A stretch of DNA of 64,000 nt from NCBI RefSeq assembly GCF_014132355.1, contig NZ_BLZO01000089.1, positions 62,001-126,000 on the forward strand. Reading direction: 5' to 3'. This DNA is from Okeania sp. KiyG1. Its GTDB lineage: Bacteria; Cyanobacteriota; Cyanobacteriia; Cyanobacteriales; Microcoleaceae. Under the pieces are notes generated by a model, which was given only the letters and a program-made list of their open reading frames with translations, ran no database searches and had not been told where the DNA came from. Below are positions 38,556-47,540 of the stretch, piece by piece; the first letter of the stretch is position 1, and every line of letters begins with the position of its first letter. Both the position numbers and the translations under genes were made by a program.

Positions 38556-38948
38556 ATGGAACCACCAATTGAAAGAATACGACTTTCTCAAACAGCCAAA
38601 GAACAGTTAACTAAACTGAAGCGTAATACCAAAATAGACCAATGGAATATTCTTTGTCGTTGGGCATTTTGTTGCTCTTTAGCAGAACCAAGCATTCCCT
38701 CTCCAGTACCAATCCCTACTGATAGTAATTTAGAATTAACATGGAGAATTTTCGGTGGAGAATTTTCTGACATCTTTTTATTGGCTCTCAAACAACGTTG
38801 CTATAATGATGGAATAGGCATAGAACGGGAAACTTTGGCCGCCCAATTTCGCCTACACTTGCATCGAGGTATTGGATATTTAGCTGGTAACCCAAATATC
38901 AAAAGGATAGAAGACTTAATTGTAATTGCGATTCCTTCTCTCGACTAA
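38556..38948 (+). CDS. dndE: DNA sulfur modification protein DndE
   Basis: A 130-residue DndE-family protein. It opens with PIERIRLSQTAKEQLTKLKRNTK, followed by the family's RWAFCCSLAEPSIPSP, TWRIFGGEFSDIFLLALKQRC and AQFRLHLHRGIGYLAGN. DndE binds nicked DNA and works with DndA/C/D to place a sulfur in the DNA backbone (phosphorothioation). No dndB, C or D lies in the window, and upstream is only a repeat tract. It is therefore either a stray relic, a lone gene with partners elsewhere, or a recruited protein with another job. The start ATG at 38556 gives the family's standard N-terminus. Confidence 0.88.
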   Translation: MEPPIERIRLSQTAKEQLTKLKRNTKIDQWNILCRWAFCCSLAEPSIPSPVPIPTDSNLELTWRIFGGEFSDIFLLALKQRCYNDGIGIERETLAAQFRLHLHRGIGYLAGNPNIKRIEDLIVIAIPSLD

Positions 38949-39189
38949 ATTTTAACTCCAAATATTAAAAATTTAAGTAGTTTTTGTTATAGATAGAGAG
39001 CAACTATCAGTTTATTAAGAACTATAGTTTATGTAACTAAATCGTTACATCAAATTGTAATTTAATATAATGGAAATTGAATAAATCAAGTAGAAAAGGT
39101 AAGTTAGTAATATAGAAGTATTCTTATCCTAAGTTTGAGGTTAAACAGCTAGGTAGGTTAAATAAATATTTGAACAAAGGATATATGCA

Positions 39190-39618
39190 ATGATTCAGCC
39201 TAATTCAAAAAAGAAATATCTTAATGTTATGGAACAGATGGTAACAGAAGAAGTAAATCGCCAAATTACCTTGTTGCCTCAAAAGTTAGCGAAATATATT
39301 AAGCGAGCTGATGTAGAAACTTATGCACTGAATCGTCTCCCACCATTATATGCTTCTAGTCAAGAAGGCTGGAAATTTCAAACGAAAAAAGCAGAAGAAG
39401 ATTATAGAAAGGAGATAGCAGTAGTAGTACGTCATGCTTTTGCAGCAGTGCAAAGAGACCTTTTAAAAAGTTCAACTCCTCTATTTAGAGAGGAGACCAA
39501 AAAAGTACCTTCCTCAGTGGCACAAACAGAAGGATCTACGGCAGAAAATAAACAAAGCAGTAAAAATTATAATTGGAAACATGGTCAATACTATCGTTTA
39601 GGTAGTTCTAGAAAATAA
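39190..39618 (+). CDS. ComFB-family protein
   Basis: A 142-residue protein with the ComFB core (residues 1-105): YLNVMEQMVTEEVNRQ, LPQKLAKYIKRADVETYALNRLPPLYASS, HAFAAVQRDLLKSSTPL. A polar tail of about 40 residues follows. The cyanobacterial family has been linked to cyclic dinucleotide sensing, so a signalling role is plausible; no effector is nearby. The gene is 240 bases after dndE with no shared signal, so co-transcription is unlikely. Start ATG 39190 has AAAGGA at 39176-39181 as ribosome site. Confidence 0.8.
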   Translation: MIQPNSKKKYLNVMEQMVTEEVNRQITLLPQKLAKYIKRADVETYALNRLPPLYASSQEGWKFQTKKAEEDYRKEIAVVVRHAFAAVQRDLLKSSTPLFREETKKVPSSVAQTEGSTAENKQSSKNYNWKHGQYYRLGSSRK

Positions 39619-39798
39619 GTATATTTTGAAATGGTTAATAGTAATATCATCTCAAGATAAGAGCGTGACAAAAAAACTTTCTCCTCCTAATACCTGAAAA
39701 CTCCATCTTCGTTCCCTCCTGTACGTCGTCCTACAGACGCCTCCCCACCTAAACTCCTGACTCCTGACTTATGACTTATGACTTATAACTTATGACTC

Positions 39799-40617
39799 CT
39801 ATGATATGAATAAAGGAAAAAAATGCCCCACTGGACCTTGACCATGACCAATTTCTAAAGCATAGTCCAAAGCATTTGTGACATAATTCTTACCCAATTT
39901 AACTGCAGAAAATAAATCTTTCCCTTGAGCTAAATTAGCAGCGATCGCTGCCGAGAGAGTACAACCAGTGCCATGAGTATTATTAGTCTCCACCGTAGCA
40001 GTCCTTAAAATCTCAAACTGCTCTCCATCAAACCAAACATCTACTCCTCGCAACTCATTCTTCATAGCTCCACCCTTGACTAAAACTGTTTTTGCCCCTA
40101 AAGTATAGATTTTCCTAGCAGCCATCTGCATATCATCTAGGTTATTAATCTCTAAACCCGTAAAAATCTCTGCCTCATAAATATTAGGAGTAACAACAGT
40201 CGCCTTAGGCAGCAAAACACTCTGTAGAGCTGCAACAGCCAAATCATCAATTAACTGAACCCCTGCACGGGAGACCATCACTGGATCTATTACTAATGGT
40301 TTTAAATTTAAAGCTTCTACCTCTTCAGTTACAGCCAAAATAATTTCTTGGCTCAATAGCATTCCTATCTTAGTTGCTTGTACCCCTATATCCGTAACAA
40401 CCGCTTGAATTTGTGCTTTTACCGCTGCTGGGGACAAAGCATCAACCCTATTCACTCCCAAAGTATTTTGAGCAGTGATACAAGTCAAAGCGCTAGTACC
40501 ATGAACACAATGAAAAGCAAAAGTACGCAGGTCTGCCTGAATACCAGCTCCACCACCACTGTCAGATCCAGCAATAGTCAAAGCAACAGGAATACTTGGT
40601 GCCATAAAATTAGCCAT
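39799..40617 (-). CDS. thiD: Hydroxymethylpyrimidine/phosphomethylpyrimidine kinase
   Basis: ThiD phosphorylates HMP and HMP-P for thiamine synthesis. Its 272 residues show the ribokinase-like features: AGSDSGGGAGIQADLRT (about residues 17-33), TCITAQNT, VVDPVMVS-type motif LVIDPVMVSRAG, and the C-terminal anion-hole Gly-Thr-Gly-Cys in NNTHGTGCTLSAAIA. Length is normal. The first Met at 40617 gives MANFMAPSIPVALTIAG; M5 is an alternative. No TPP riboswitch is evident upstream. It is alone on this strand. Confidence 0.93.
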   Translation of the reverse strand: MANFMAPSIPVALTIAGSDSGGGAGIQADLRTFAFHCVHGTSALTCITAQNTLGVNRVDALSPAAVKAQIQAVVTDIGVQATKIGMLLSQEIILAVTEEVEALNLKPLVIDPVMVSRAGVQLIDDLAVAALQSVLLPKATVVTPNIYEAEIFTGLEINNLDDMQMAARKIYTLGAKTVLVKGGAMKNELRGVDVWFDGEQFEILRTATVETNNTHGTGCTLSAAIAANLAQGKDLFSAVKLGKNYVTNALDYALEIGHGQGPVGHFFPLFIS

Positions 40618-40780
40618 TATTTAAGATAAAATTTAGTAGTCAGTAGTAAATAGTTATTTTTATAGAGATTTTCAAATAGATAAACTGCAATGGATCGAAG
40701 CATTCTCCTGCTGCCTACTACCTATGACCTACGGACATTGAATGCAACGTCCCTACTCCCTAAACTCCAAGAATTGTTTA

Positions 40781-40944
40781 GTATACAAGACTTACGCAGA
40801 AACTCTACTTATGGCTAGGGCGTTTTGCTACCGCATAACTCCGTTAACGCTCCGCGACATGTAAAGCGGAACTTTGGGGAGCGCAAATGCCATTCGCCCC
40901 TACAAATGGTGCTTTAAAAGTCAATTTGCGTAAGTCCTGGTATA
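40781..40944. mobile_element. MITE with CAAGACTTACGCA ends, TSD GTATA
   Basis: The element at 40786-40939 has ends CAAGACTTACGCA and TGCGTAAGTCCTG. It is flanked by GTATA on both sides (40781-40785 and 40940-40944). The interior has GCCATTCGCCCCTACAAATGG, TAAAAGTCAATTTGCG and a CGCAT...CGCGACATG stretch not found in the 91-bp copy. No coding capacity. Confidence 0.85.
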
Positions 40945-41044
40945 CTTAAATTAATTGCGCTGTAAATACATACAGCAAAGCCCGTAAATACTACATAATA
41001 TTGACAAACTCTAGCTCAATCTATAGTTTCATACTATACAGAAT

Positions 41045-41215
41045 GCTGCGCAAACATATCGCGGAGCGTTAACGTTTGCGCCCTTCATGACCAAAAAATC
41101 AAGTTTCAAGCCTCCCCTTTTAAGGAGATAATAAAGAAAAAAATTTCCTTTTAACCAATTCTATCCGTTTTTAATAATTATTAATTATTAATTATTAATT
41201 ATTAATTGTTGAACT
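41045..41215. repeat. Intergenic palindrome, tnpB-end repeat and AATTATT repeats
   Basis: ATGCTGCGCAAACATATCGC...CGTTTGCGC (41043-41080) forms a palindromic element with half-sites GCGCAAAC and GTTTGCGC. Then comes an inverted solo tnpB-end repeat (TTTCAAGCCTCCCCTTTTAAGG..., about 41103-41170). AATTATT repeats (about 41175-41207) close the stretch. No gene is seen. Confidence 0.5.
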
Positions 41216-41267
41216 ACCTCTATTTATGGTAACTTTTGCTACAGCTACATAACTATTTATTTGATAA

Positions 41268-42539
41268 TTACCTATTTGAAGGTGGAGTCCGTCGCCTTTG
41301 CAGAAAATCAGGAATATCCAATCCTGGTAATTTTTTCTCCTGCTCAATGCTTTGAGTTGGAGCTGGAGTTGGAGTTGGTATAGACCGTCTTGGCTGTGCT
41401 ATTTCCTGGGTAGGATTAATTTGTGCTTCTCCACTAAAACCAGTTGCTATAACAGTAATTTTAATTTCTCCCTGCATTTTCTCATCAATTACAGCCCCAA
41501 AAATAATATTAGCATTAGGATCGACAACTTCATAGATAGTCTCAGCAGCAGTATTAACTTCATGTAATGTTAAATCAGTTCCGCCAGTAATATTAAATAC
41601 CACCCCTCTAGCTCCTTCCACTGAAGATTCCAGTAAAGGAGAAGAAATTGCCATATTTGCTGCTTCTCTTGCCCTAGACTTCCCAGACCCCATACCAATT
41701 CCCATCAACGCGGAACCTGCATCTGCCATAACTGCTCGTACATCAGCAAAGTCAACATTCACCAACCCAGGCACAGTAATAATATCTGAAATTCCCTGTA
41801 TACCTTGACGTAATATATCATCTGCAAACTTAAAAGCCTCCTGTACCGGAGTTTGTTCATTAATTACAGATAGCAAACGATTATTGGGGATCACGATTAA
41901 AGTATCAACTCTACTTTGTAAAGCAGCAACTCCTTCATCAGCTTGAGTAATTCGACGTCTTCCCTCGAACATGAAGGGACGCGTCACAATACCCACTGTC
42001 AGAGACCCTGCTTCTTTAGCAATTTCAGCTATAACTGGTGCTGCACCAGTACCAGTGCCACCTCCCATTCCCGCAGTAATAAATACTAGGTCGGGGTGGT
42101 CTAAGGCATTAGCTATTTCATCCCTAGATTCTTCAGCCGCTTTTTGGCCAATAGCCGGATTACCCCCTGCTCCCAAGCCTCTTGTAAGTTTTTGTCCAAG
42201 TTGTAAGCGTTTAGGAGCATTGGACAGGGTTAGAGCTTGGGCATCTGTATTAACTGTCCAGAATTCTATACCAGAGACCTCACTAGCAATCATTCGGTTA
42301 ACAGCATTGCCGCCACCCCCTCCAACACCTATTACTTTAATTTTTGCTGTATTACTTGGCACAATATCATCACTCCTAGATTCTTCCTTTGGGGTAGCTT
42401 TGGGGTCATAATTTTGTTCTCCATAAAGTCCCGAGCTATTGCGAAAGGGATTAGAGACATTTTTTGGTAATGGAAAATTTCCTTGTCCGTGGGATTGGGG
42501 ACTTTCATTATTGACCCCTTGTTGATTATTCACTATCAT
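41268..42539 (-). CDS. ftsZ: Cell division GTPase FtsZ
   Basis: A 423-residue FtsZ. There is an N-terminal extension of about 60 residues before the fold. The GTP-binding loops are [18 protein letters not shown] and the tubulin signature [19 protein letters not shown]. The T7-type loop is [12 protein letters not shown] Pro/Thr linker ends in the conserved tail [11 protein letters not shown]. It polymerises at the division site. In cyanobacteria ftsZ usually follows ftsQ directly. Here 3.1 kb with two dead tnpB genes separates them, so ftsZ must have its own promoter in 42540-42640. Confidence 0.95.
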   Translation of the reverse strand: MIVNNQQGVNNESPQSHGQGNFPLPKNVSNPFRNSSGLYGEQNYDPKATPKEESRSDDIVPSNTAKIKVIGVGGGGGNAVNRMIASEVSGIEFWTVNTDAQALTLSNAPKRLQLGQKLTRGLGAGGNPAIGQKAAEESRDEIANALDHPDLVFITAGMGGGTGTGAAPVIAEIAKEAGSLTVGIVTRPFMFEGRRRITQADEGVAALQSRVDTLIVIPNNRLLSVINEQTPVQEAFKFADDILRQGIQGISDIITVPGLVNVDFADVRAVMADAGSALMGIGMGSGKSRAREAANMAISSPLLESSVEGARGVVFNITGGTDLTLHEVNTAAETIYEVVDPNANIIFGAVIDEKMQGEIKITVIATGFSGEAQINPTQEIAQPRRSIPTPTPAPTQSIEQEKKLPGLDIPDFLQRRRTPPSNR

Positions 42540-42629
42540 TAATTTGGGGATGGTAGATATATAGTATTTTTTACTTGTGAACTACCGCTCAACTAAACTT
42601 ACTCAAACTGAACGAGAAGGTCTGAAAGT

Positions 42630-43870
42630 CTAGTCAAACGCAAGTGGATCAACCACTACAGGGTTAAACGGCAAACCCTTTATTCCTTGGTCCAAGACAT
42701 CAGGAATTACTTTTTAATTATATTAAACGACCCATTTACATCTGCATTTAATAATTTATTTTCCCTGGTTTTATACAACCCTCTTGTTACTCTTTTTCCA
42801 CTAAATTTCGGTTTTTGTTCTCCATATTTCGGTAAATCATCCCCATCTAAACAGCTCGATTGAGATGTATAGGATTCTTCGGTAATTATTACTTTTATTC
42901 CTCTTAGTTGGGCTTTATACCTTAACATCTCTATTAACCTATAGTGAGGGATATTCACAAATTGTTGATTGTTCTTTTTCCTAATTTTATCTCTTGTTTC
43001 CAAGTCTGATTCTGCCCAATAATTAAGGTTCCTATTTCATGCTTGATACACCAATCTATTACCCTTTTACTTGCTGTATGGAGATAGTTTTCTACTCGAC
43101 AATTTCGTTTCGGCTAAGAGCCGACATGAATGTGAGTTAATTTTTTTAACCGATGAGAATTACTTTGATTGTGGCTGATTTTTAATTGAGATTGTAAATA
43201 AGAGCGTTGTTTATTATAAAAGGTGTTAATTGCTTTTAATGGTCTGCCTTTAATCAACAGAGGTGTAGTTCCTGTTTGATTTGTCGTTACAGCTATTAAG
43301 TTATTTACTCCTAAATCTACTCCTGCTATTTGTTGATTTTCTGTTGTTGACTCCGATTTTTCATAGACTATTTCTATTATGTAACAGCTACTTTTGGGGA
43401 TAATTCTGGTTTCTATTATTTCTGTCTGTGAAGTGTGGATTTTTATTTCACTCATTGACAGATGACAAATTCCTTTTTTTAAGGTTTTTTGTATATTGAT
43501 TCATCAGGATAGGGCAGAATATTTCGGCATGCATGTTTTCTGTTTATATTTGGGGATTTTTGGTTTCCCTAAAAATTTATTTGACTGTTTTTGCCACTCT
43601 TTTAAAGCCGCAAAATAACTACTCCAAGCTGAGTCTAATCTTCAATGATTATTTGCTTACTTACTTTGGTAGGTAAAGCTTGATCATCTTCACTTTTAGA
43701 TACCTGGTGATACAGTTGATTAAAGCTTAGTTTCTTTTTGTTTTCAAAGAAATGTTGGCGATAATAATAGTTAGCTAAATTGAATAAATTTTTCGACAAA
43801 AAGCCTTGTGGTCTATTTCTGACCACAAATAATGTGATTTGGTAATAACATGACGTTCAACTAGCTTCAT
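42630..43870 (-). pseudogene. tnpB: TnpB remnant 2, several frame breaks
   Basis: From MKLVERHVITKSHYLWSEIDHKAF (start 43870) through FLSKNLFNLANYYYRQHF, VVYEKSES, GVDLGVNN (Asp), TEESYTSQSSCLDGDDLPKYGE (Glu) and NADVNGSFNIIKK (Asp) to a tail VIPDVLDQGIKGLPFNPVV ending at 42630. Three breaks (A/T runs 43798-43802, 42975-42979 and 42711-42715) are each repaired by adding one base. A fourth is a short insertion with the hairpin TCGGCTAAGAGCCGA at 43110-43124. The 'TEESYTS' subfamily matches remnant 1 at 1.5-2.8 kb. Two internal runs (43456-43634) have more changes, so it is probably dead. Confidence 0.85.
43110..43124. repeat. Small hairpin inserted in tnpB remnant 2
   Basis: TCGGCT and AGCCGA flank an AAG loop. 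The stretch lies exactly between the codons for LTH and KRNCRVE of the TnpB sequence, so it is an insertion of roughly 20 bases into the gene. Confidence 0.55.
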
Positions 43871-44006
43871 ATCCTAATTGTAGCTGATAACGACTCAATG
43901 AATAGACAACTGAGCAAAATTACTCATTTTAGTTTGATAGCTATAATTATGAGTAAGTTTGATGAACTTTAGATAAGTTTTTGCTTTCTGTATTTACCCC
44001 AACTTG

Positions 44007-45450
44007 CTACGCTGAAGTTGGGACTTCTGAACTCACAGGGGAATGCCTCAAGACAGACTTTTGCCCACTTTTTGGTCTTACTTCCCCTCCTTCCCTACGG
44101 GACGCTGCGCGAACAGCAGCAGTCCTTCCAAGACCGTATAGTTGTCTAATGTTTTCTGCTCTTATGTTTTTACTGGCATTTTCATCTCTATCGTGGTGTG
44201 TGCCACAACTAGGACAAGTCCATTCTCTCACATCTAATGGCATTTCTGACATTTGGTAAAGACAATTACAGCAAGTTTTAGAACTAGGAAACCATCTGTC
44301 AATTTCTATTAGCAAACCTCCTTTTTGTTGTAGTTTATACTCAACAAAATTGACAAACATTCCCCATCCCAAATCAGATATTGCTTTAGCTAGTTTATGA
44401 TTACATTTGCGCAGCATGACCTAGGAAACCATACCCTTGATATTTCAATTTTCAACAACCACTACCTGATTATCGTTGACGATTTTTCTGGATAATTTAT
44501 GTAGAAAGTCTTGACTGGCATTACTAATACGTTAGTAAACTCTAGACACTAGCTTGCGTGCTTTTTATCTTGACTTACTTCCTTTTTTCTTACGAGCTAA
44601 ATTAGCTTGTTTTCTTGCTAAATTTTTCTGATGTTTTTTCAGGCGTTTCGGATTAGTATATTTTGCAGTTTTACTACCATCATGGGTAATACAGAAATCT
44701 TTTAATCCCAGATCTATACCAATAATCTTACCAGTTAACAAAACTTCCGGAGTTTGCTGTTCAGTGTCGAACAACAATGAGGCATAATAATTTCGGGTAG
44801 GCGTTTTAGTTATAGTTACCGAAAAATTCAGGTATAAAGCCTCTCCATTCATGGAGAAAAAGCGGTCGAGGGATGGCGCAATTCGGAGCGGCTCTGATAA
44901 GAGCGGTCTCCTCACCATATCCAATCGACCAAGAGAAGAAAAAAAATCCTTTTATCCAATCCTCTTAAGTTTATAAGAAGAGGTAATTCTAAATTCTAAA
45001 TTCTAAATTCTTGAAAGTTTTTAATTGACCGTCAAATAATCTATGAATTGAGGCTTTAATTACTCCGACTTGAGGGATTTTCACTCCATTGTCAACTACT
45101 TGAGTGTCTTGAGGATATTGACAGGATTGTTTCCCATGATAAGATTTGAATCTCGGGTACTTAGCCCTTTTTTCAAAAAAGTTCTTAAATGCCTTAGTTA
45201 AATTGAGGGTTATTGACTGCAAAACTTGAGAATAACATTCCTTGAGCCATACGGTTTCTTGTGACTTTTTGAGCTTGGGCAAAACTTGATTGAGAGCAAC
45301 TTGGCTTAATCCATGGCCTGTTTGTTGATAAGTTTCATTGCACAGGTTTAAGGCATAATTCCACCACCATCTAGCACACCCCATGACTTGAGTTAGTTTT
45401 TGGGATTGCTCTAATGATGGGTAGATTCTGACTTTGATGGCTCTGTACAA
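44007..45450 (-). pseudogene. tnpB: TnpB remnant 3 (zinc-ribbon type), stop codons and an insertion
   Basis: The OrfB start MYRAIKVRIYPSLEQSQKLTQ is at 45450. The RuvC Asp is in GIDLGLKDFC, the Glu in VVVVEN, and the zinc ribbon is CCNC...CPSC followed by HHDRDENASKNIRAEN (Asp). It differs from remnants 1 and 2. It is dead: TAA, TAA and TGA replace sense codons in 44433-44570. A 195-bp repeat sits between LKT and VTITKT (44819-45014). Short palindromic repeats lie at the MLRKC junction (44405-44430) and in the C-terminus (RAASRREGG). These are real decay, unlike the homopolymer breaks elsewhere. Confidence 0.88.
44819..45014 (-). mobile_element. tnpB-end-derived repeat inserted in tnpB remnant 3
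   Basis: On the minus strand it runs AATTTAGAATTACCTCTTC...AGGATTGGATAAAAGG...CCATGAATGGAGAGGCTTTATACC...TTTTTCGGTAA. It is nearly identical at both ends to the left unit at 11.29-11.50 kb, including the extra ~80-base core. The interrupted codons of TnpB are LKT and VTITKT. This shows the repeat is a unit that moves. Confidence 0.75.
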
Positions 45451-45662
45451 AATAAGGCAGAAAAACTCAGGTTAACAACAAATTATTATGGCACAAGATT
45501 TGCTGAAAGTGGTCGCTCCTGCGGATTATCCACTGGTGGCTATTTATCCCCACCATAAATAATAGAGGGATAGGAAATTCTTGCGACATTAGGTTAAATT
45601 TACTTTGGACTTTTTATAAAATTCAAGGCTATATTTTAATATACTTTGAAATTATTGTCGAT

Positions 45663-46499
45663 TTAATTCGACTGAATTTTAATTCCTCTAGATTTATTTG
45701 GTAATTGGATTAAAGGAGATTCTGGATTTTTCAAATCGATATAGGCAATTCGGCGAGCATCAATTTTATTTGGTAATTCTCGCATTTGGTCTAGAACGTT
45801 TAATTGCTCGCTAAATCGAGAGCTGTACTGTCCTAGATGAACTATTCCCAGTTCAGTTGTTAGAATTAAGTTTCTTGGATCTTGCCAATTAATCTCGAAC
45901 ACTTTAACAGGGCTACGACTTAGACTTTGGTATAAAAGATGCCAATATTTACGATATTGTTCAGTAAAACCAATTACTTTTAAAGTAGGTAAGGATTGAA
46001 TTCTTTCTAGAGCAGAAAAACTTTCTAGAGGTATCCAGTTCCCTTCGGCATCTAACCACCCCATTTTTTGTGAGTTACCAGCACCTACTTTACTTTTTAG
46101 TTGAGTAATTGCTACAGGACGTCTTTCTGTAATCTCAATCTTTAAATTCGGGGGAAATAACTGCCGACTAATTTTTGCTCGAGCAATTGGGCCGTGGGAC
46201 TCTAAATTTTTAGCTAGTACCTGTGGTTGAATTTTCCAAAGAGACTGAGGATATTCTAAAGGAATTAGTGATAATATTGCTCGGTCTGAAAGTAATTGAT
46301 TACCTTCTACGCTTAACTGCTCCTGTTTAGTTATTAGCCAAATTGGCTGAGTAATTGCCCATAGTAAAGTTCCTGCTAAACCACCAACTGCTAGTATTTG
46401 CCATATTATAACTACTAATCTTAATCGTCTTTGACGCAGCAATATTTGTCGCCGACTTGACAAGTCATCTCGAGAAACTGATGCAATACTATTAGCCAT
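45663..46499 (-). CDS. ftsQ: Cell division protein FtsQ
   Basis: A 278-residue FtsQ/DivIB. There is a basic cytoplasmic start (SSRRQILLRQRRLRL), one membrane span (about 28-50, VVIIWQILAVGGLAGTLLWA), a POTRA-like domain (LSVEGNQLLSDRAILSLI, LESHGPIARAKISRQLFPPNLKIEITERRPVA) and a C-terminal FtsQ domain (TELGIVHLGQYSSRFSEQLNVL). It bridges early and late division proteins at the septum. The next gene in its direction would normally be ftsZ, but two tnpB remnants lie between them. Confidence 0.9.
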   Translation of the reverse strand: MANSIASVSRDDLSSRRQILLRQRRLRLVVIIWQILAVGGLAGTLLWAITQPIWLITKQEQLSVEGNQLLSDRAILSLIPLEYPQSLWKIQPQVLAKNLESHGPIARAKISRQLFPPNLKIEITERRPVAITQLKSKVGAGNSQKMGWLDAEGNWIPLESFSALERIQSLPTLKVIGFTEQYRKYWHLLYQSLSRSPVKVFEINWQDPRNLILTTELGIVHLGQYSSRFSEQLNVLDQMRELPNKIDARRIAYIDLKNPESPLIQLPNKSRGIKIQSN

Positions 46500-46582
46500 T
46501 TATTTCTTTATACTTACTTACTAATTAGTTAATGTTTTTAATGCTACCCTAGTTAACGAAGTCAGAAGTCAAAAGTCAGTAG

Positions 46583-46647
46583 GGGTGGTTTCCTACGGAA
46601 TGCTCCTAATTACGCGTTTACGAAGTATTCCGGAACGGAAACCACCC
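46583..46647. repeat. Palindromic element GGGTGGTTTCC...GGAAACCACCC
   Basis: Perfect 11-base arms at 46583-46593 and 46637-46647 close a loop containing CGGAATGCTCC and GTATTCCGGAACG. The inner CGGAATGC/GCATTCCG phrase recurs at least eight times elsewhere (for example 3822, 9299, 10573, 16978 and 48904). This looks like a REP-type family. Confidence 0.65.
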
Positions 46648-46960
46648 GTACAGAAGTTATTTTTGTAACGGCGATTTGAGCAACTCTCCAAAAATATTTC
46701 GCCTTAAAAGGCGGGGTGGCGCGACCCAATTATTTTGATAATAAGGCAAAAGTCAAAAGTCAAAAGTTAAAAGTAATTCCTGACCGAGTTTTATCCTTTA
46801 TAAATGTCCGCACTCTTTGTTTCTGCTGCTATAACTGATGAATTCAAATAATAAGCTTAAATTACTGTATATTAGAGGTTTTAAGTACTTAAAATATAAC
46901 TTTTTAATTCTTACTTTTGACTTTTGAATTTAGTGAATATGACCGATGTTTGCTTACATA

Positions 46961-47241
46961 ATTAGGGTTTGCTGATTAAATATAAAAGTCTTGAGCTATA
47001 AAGGTTTTGGCCTTTTTAGGCACTGAAAAAGTACCAGTTTTTTGCCTTACGGAAAGCTCAAAAAGTGAGTATTGGCGTAAGATAGAAGCAGAACAATCTG
47101 GGAATAATTTTTCCTTTGTACGTCCTCTACAACTCCTTATTCCTCTTGACTCTTCACTACTCCCTACTCCTGTACGGGCGAATCGCGATTCGCCCCTACT
47201 CCCTACCAAGCGCAAAAAGACTTTTTCAGCAAGCCCTAATT
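46961..47241. mobile_element. MITE of second family
   Basis: Left end TTAGGGTTTGCTGA (46962) and right end TTTTTCAGCAAGCCCTAA (about 47222-47239) are inverted repeats, as in the copy at 17.19-17.40 kb. GGTTTTGGCCTTTTTAGGCACTG is shared with that copy, while the middle (AATCGCGATTCGCCCC) differs. No transposase. Confidence 0.65.
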
Positions 47242-47540
47242 ATTATTTTAGTTTTGAGATATTTGAAATGTTTAGGGAACAGAAAACAGTGAAATTATCG
47301 TTAATTCTTTATGATTTATAGATATTTCTACACCTATAGATTTCTTTAACTAATCACTCCAATTTTAGATAGAAAAAATATCTAATTTATTTTCTTCTCT
47401 GTTCGTTTTTATACTCAATTTTATCAAATATTACTATTAAGGTTTAAGTACCTAAGGGTTAATATACCTCTTGCCCATATTCAAAAAATTAAAGAGAATA
47501 AAACAGTTAAGTACGATATAATGTTATCTTTTTTTTTGTT

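Noticed and set aside
38240-38572. 110-codon frame before dndE
   Set aside because: It encodes only FFLLPSS repeats from the TTCTTCC tract.
40618-40780. Possible TPP riboswitch upstream of thiD
   Set aside because: I looked for the conserved CTGAGA and ACCTGA-type elements and did not find them in a suitable arrangement.
42237-42470. Frames antisense to ftsZ
   Set aside because: Shadows of the highly conserved ftsZ sequence.
43981-44259. 92-codon plus-strand frame
   Set aside because: It is the opposite strand of tnpB remnant 3, whose zinc ribbon is clear on the minus strand.
47007-47321. 104-codon frame upstream of the ATPase
   Set aside because: Runs through a MITE and short repeats; no family likeness.
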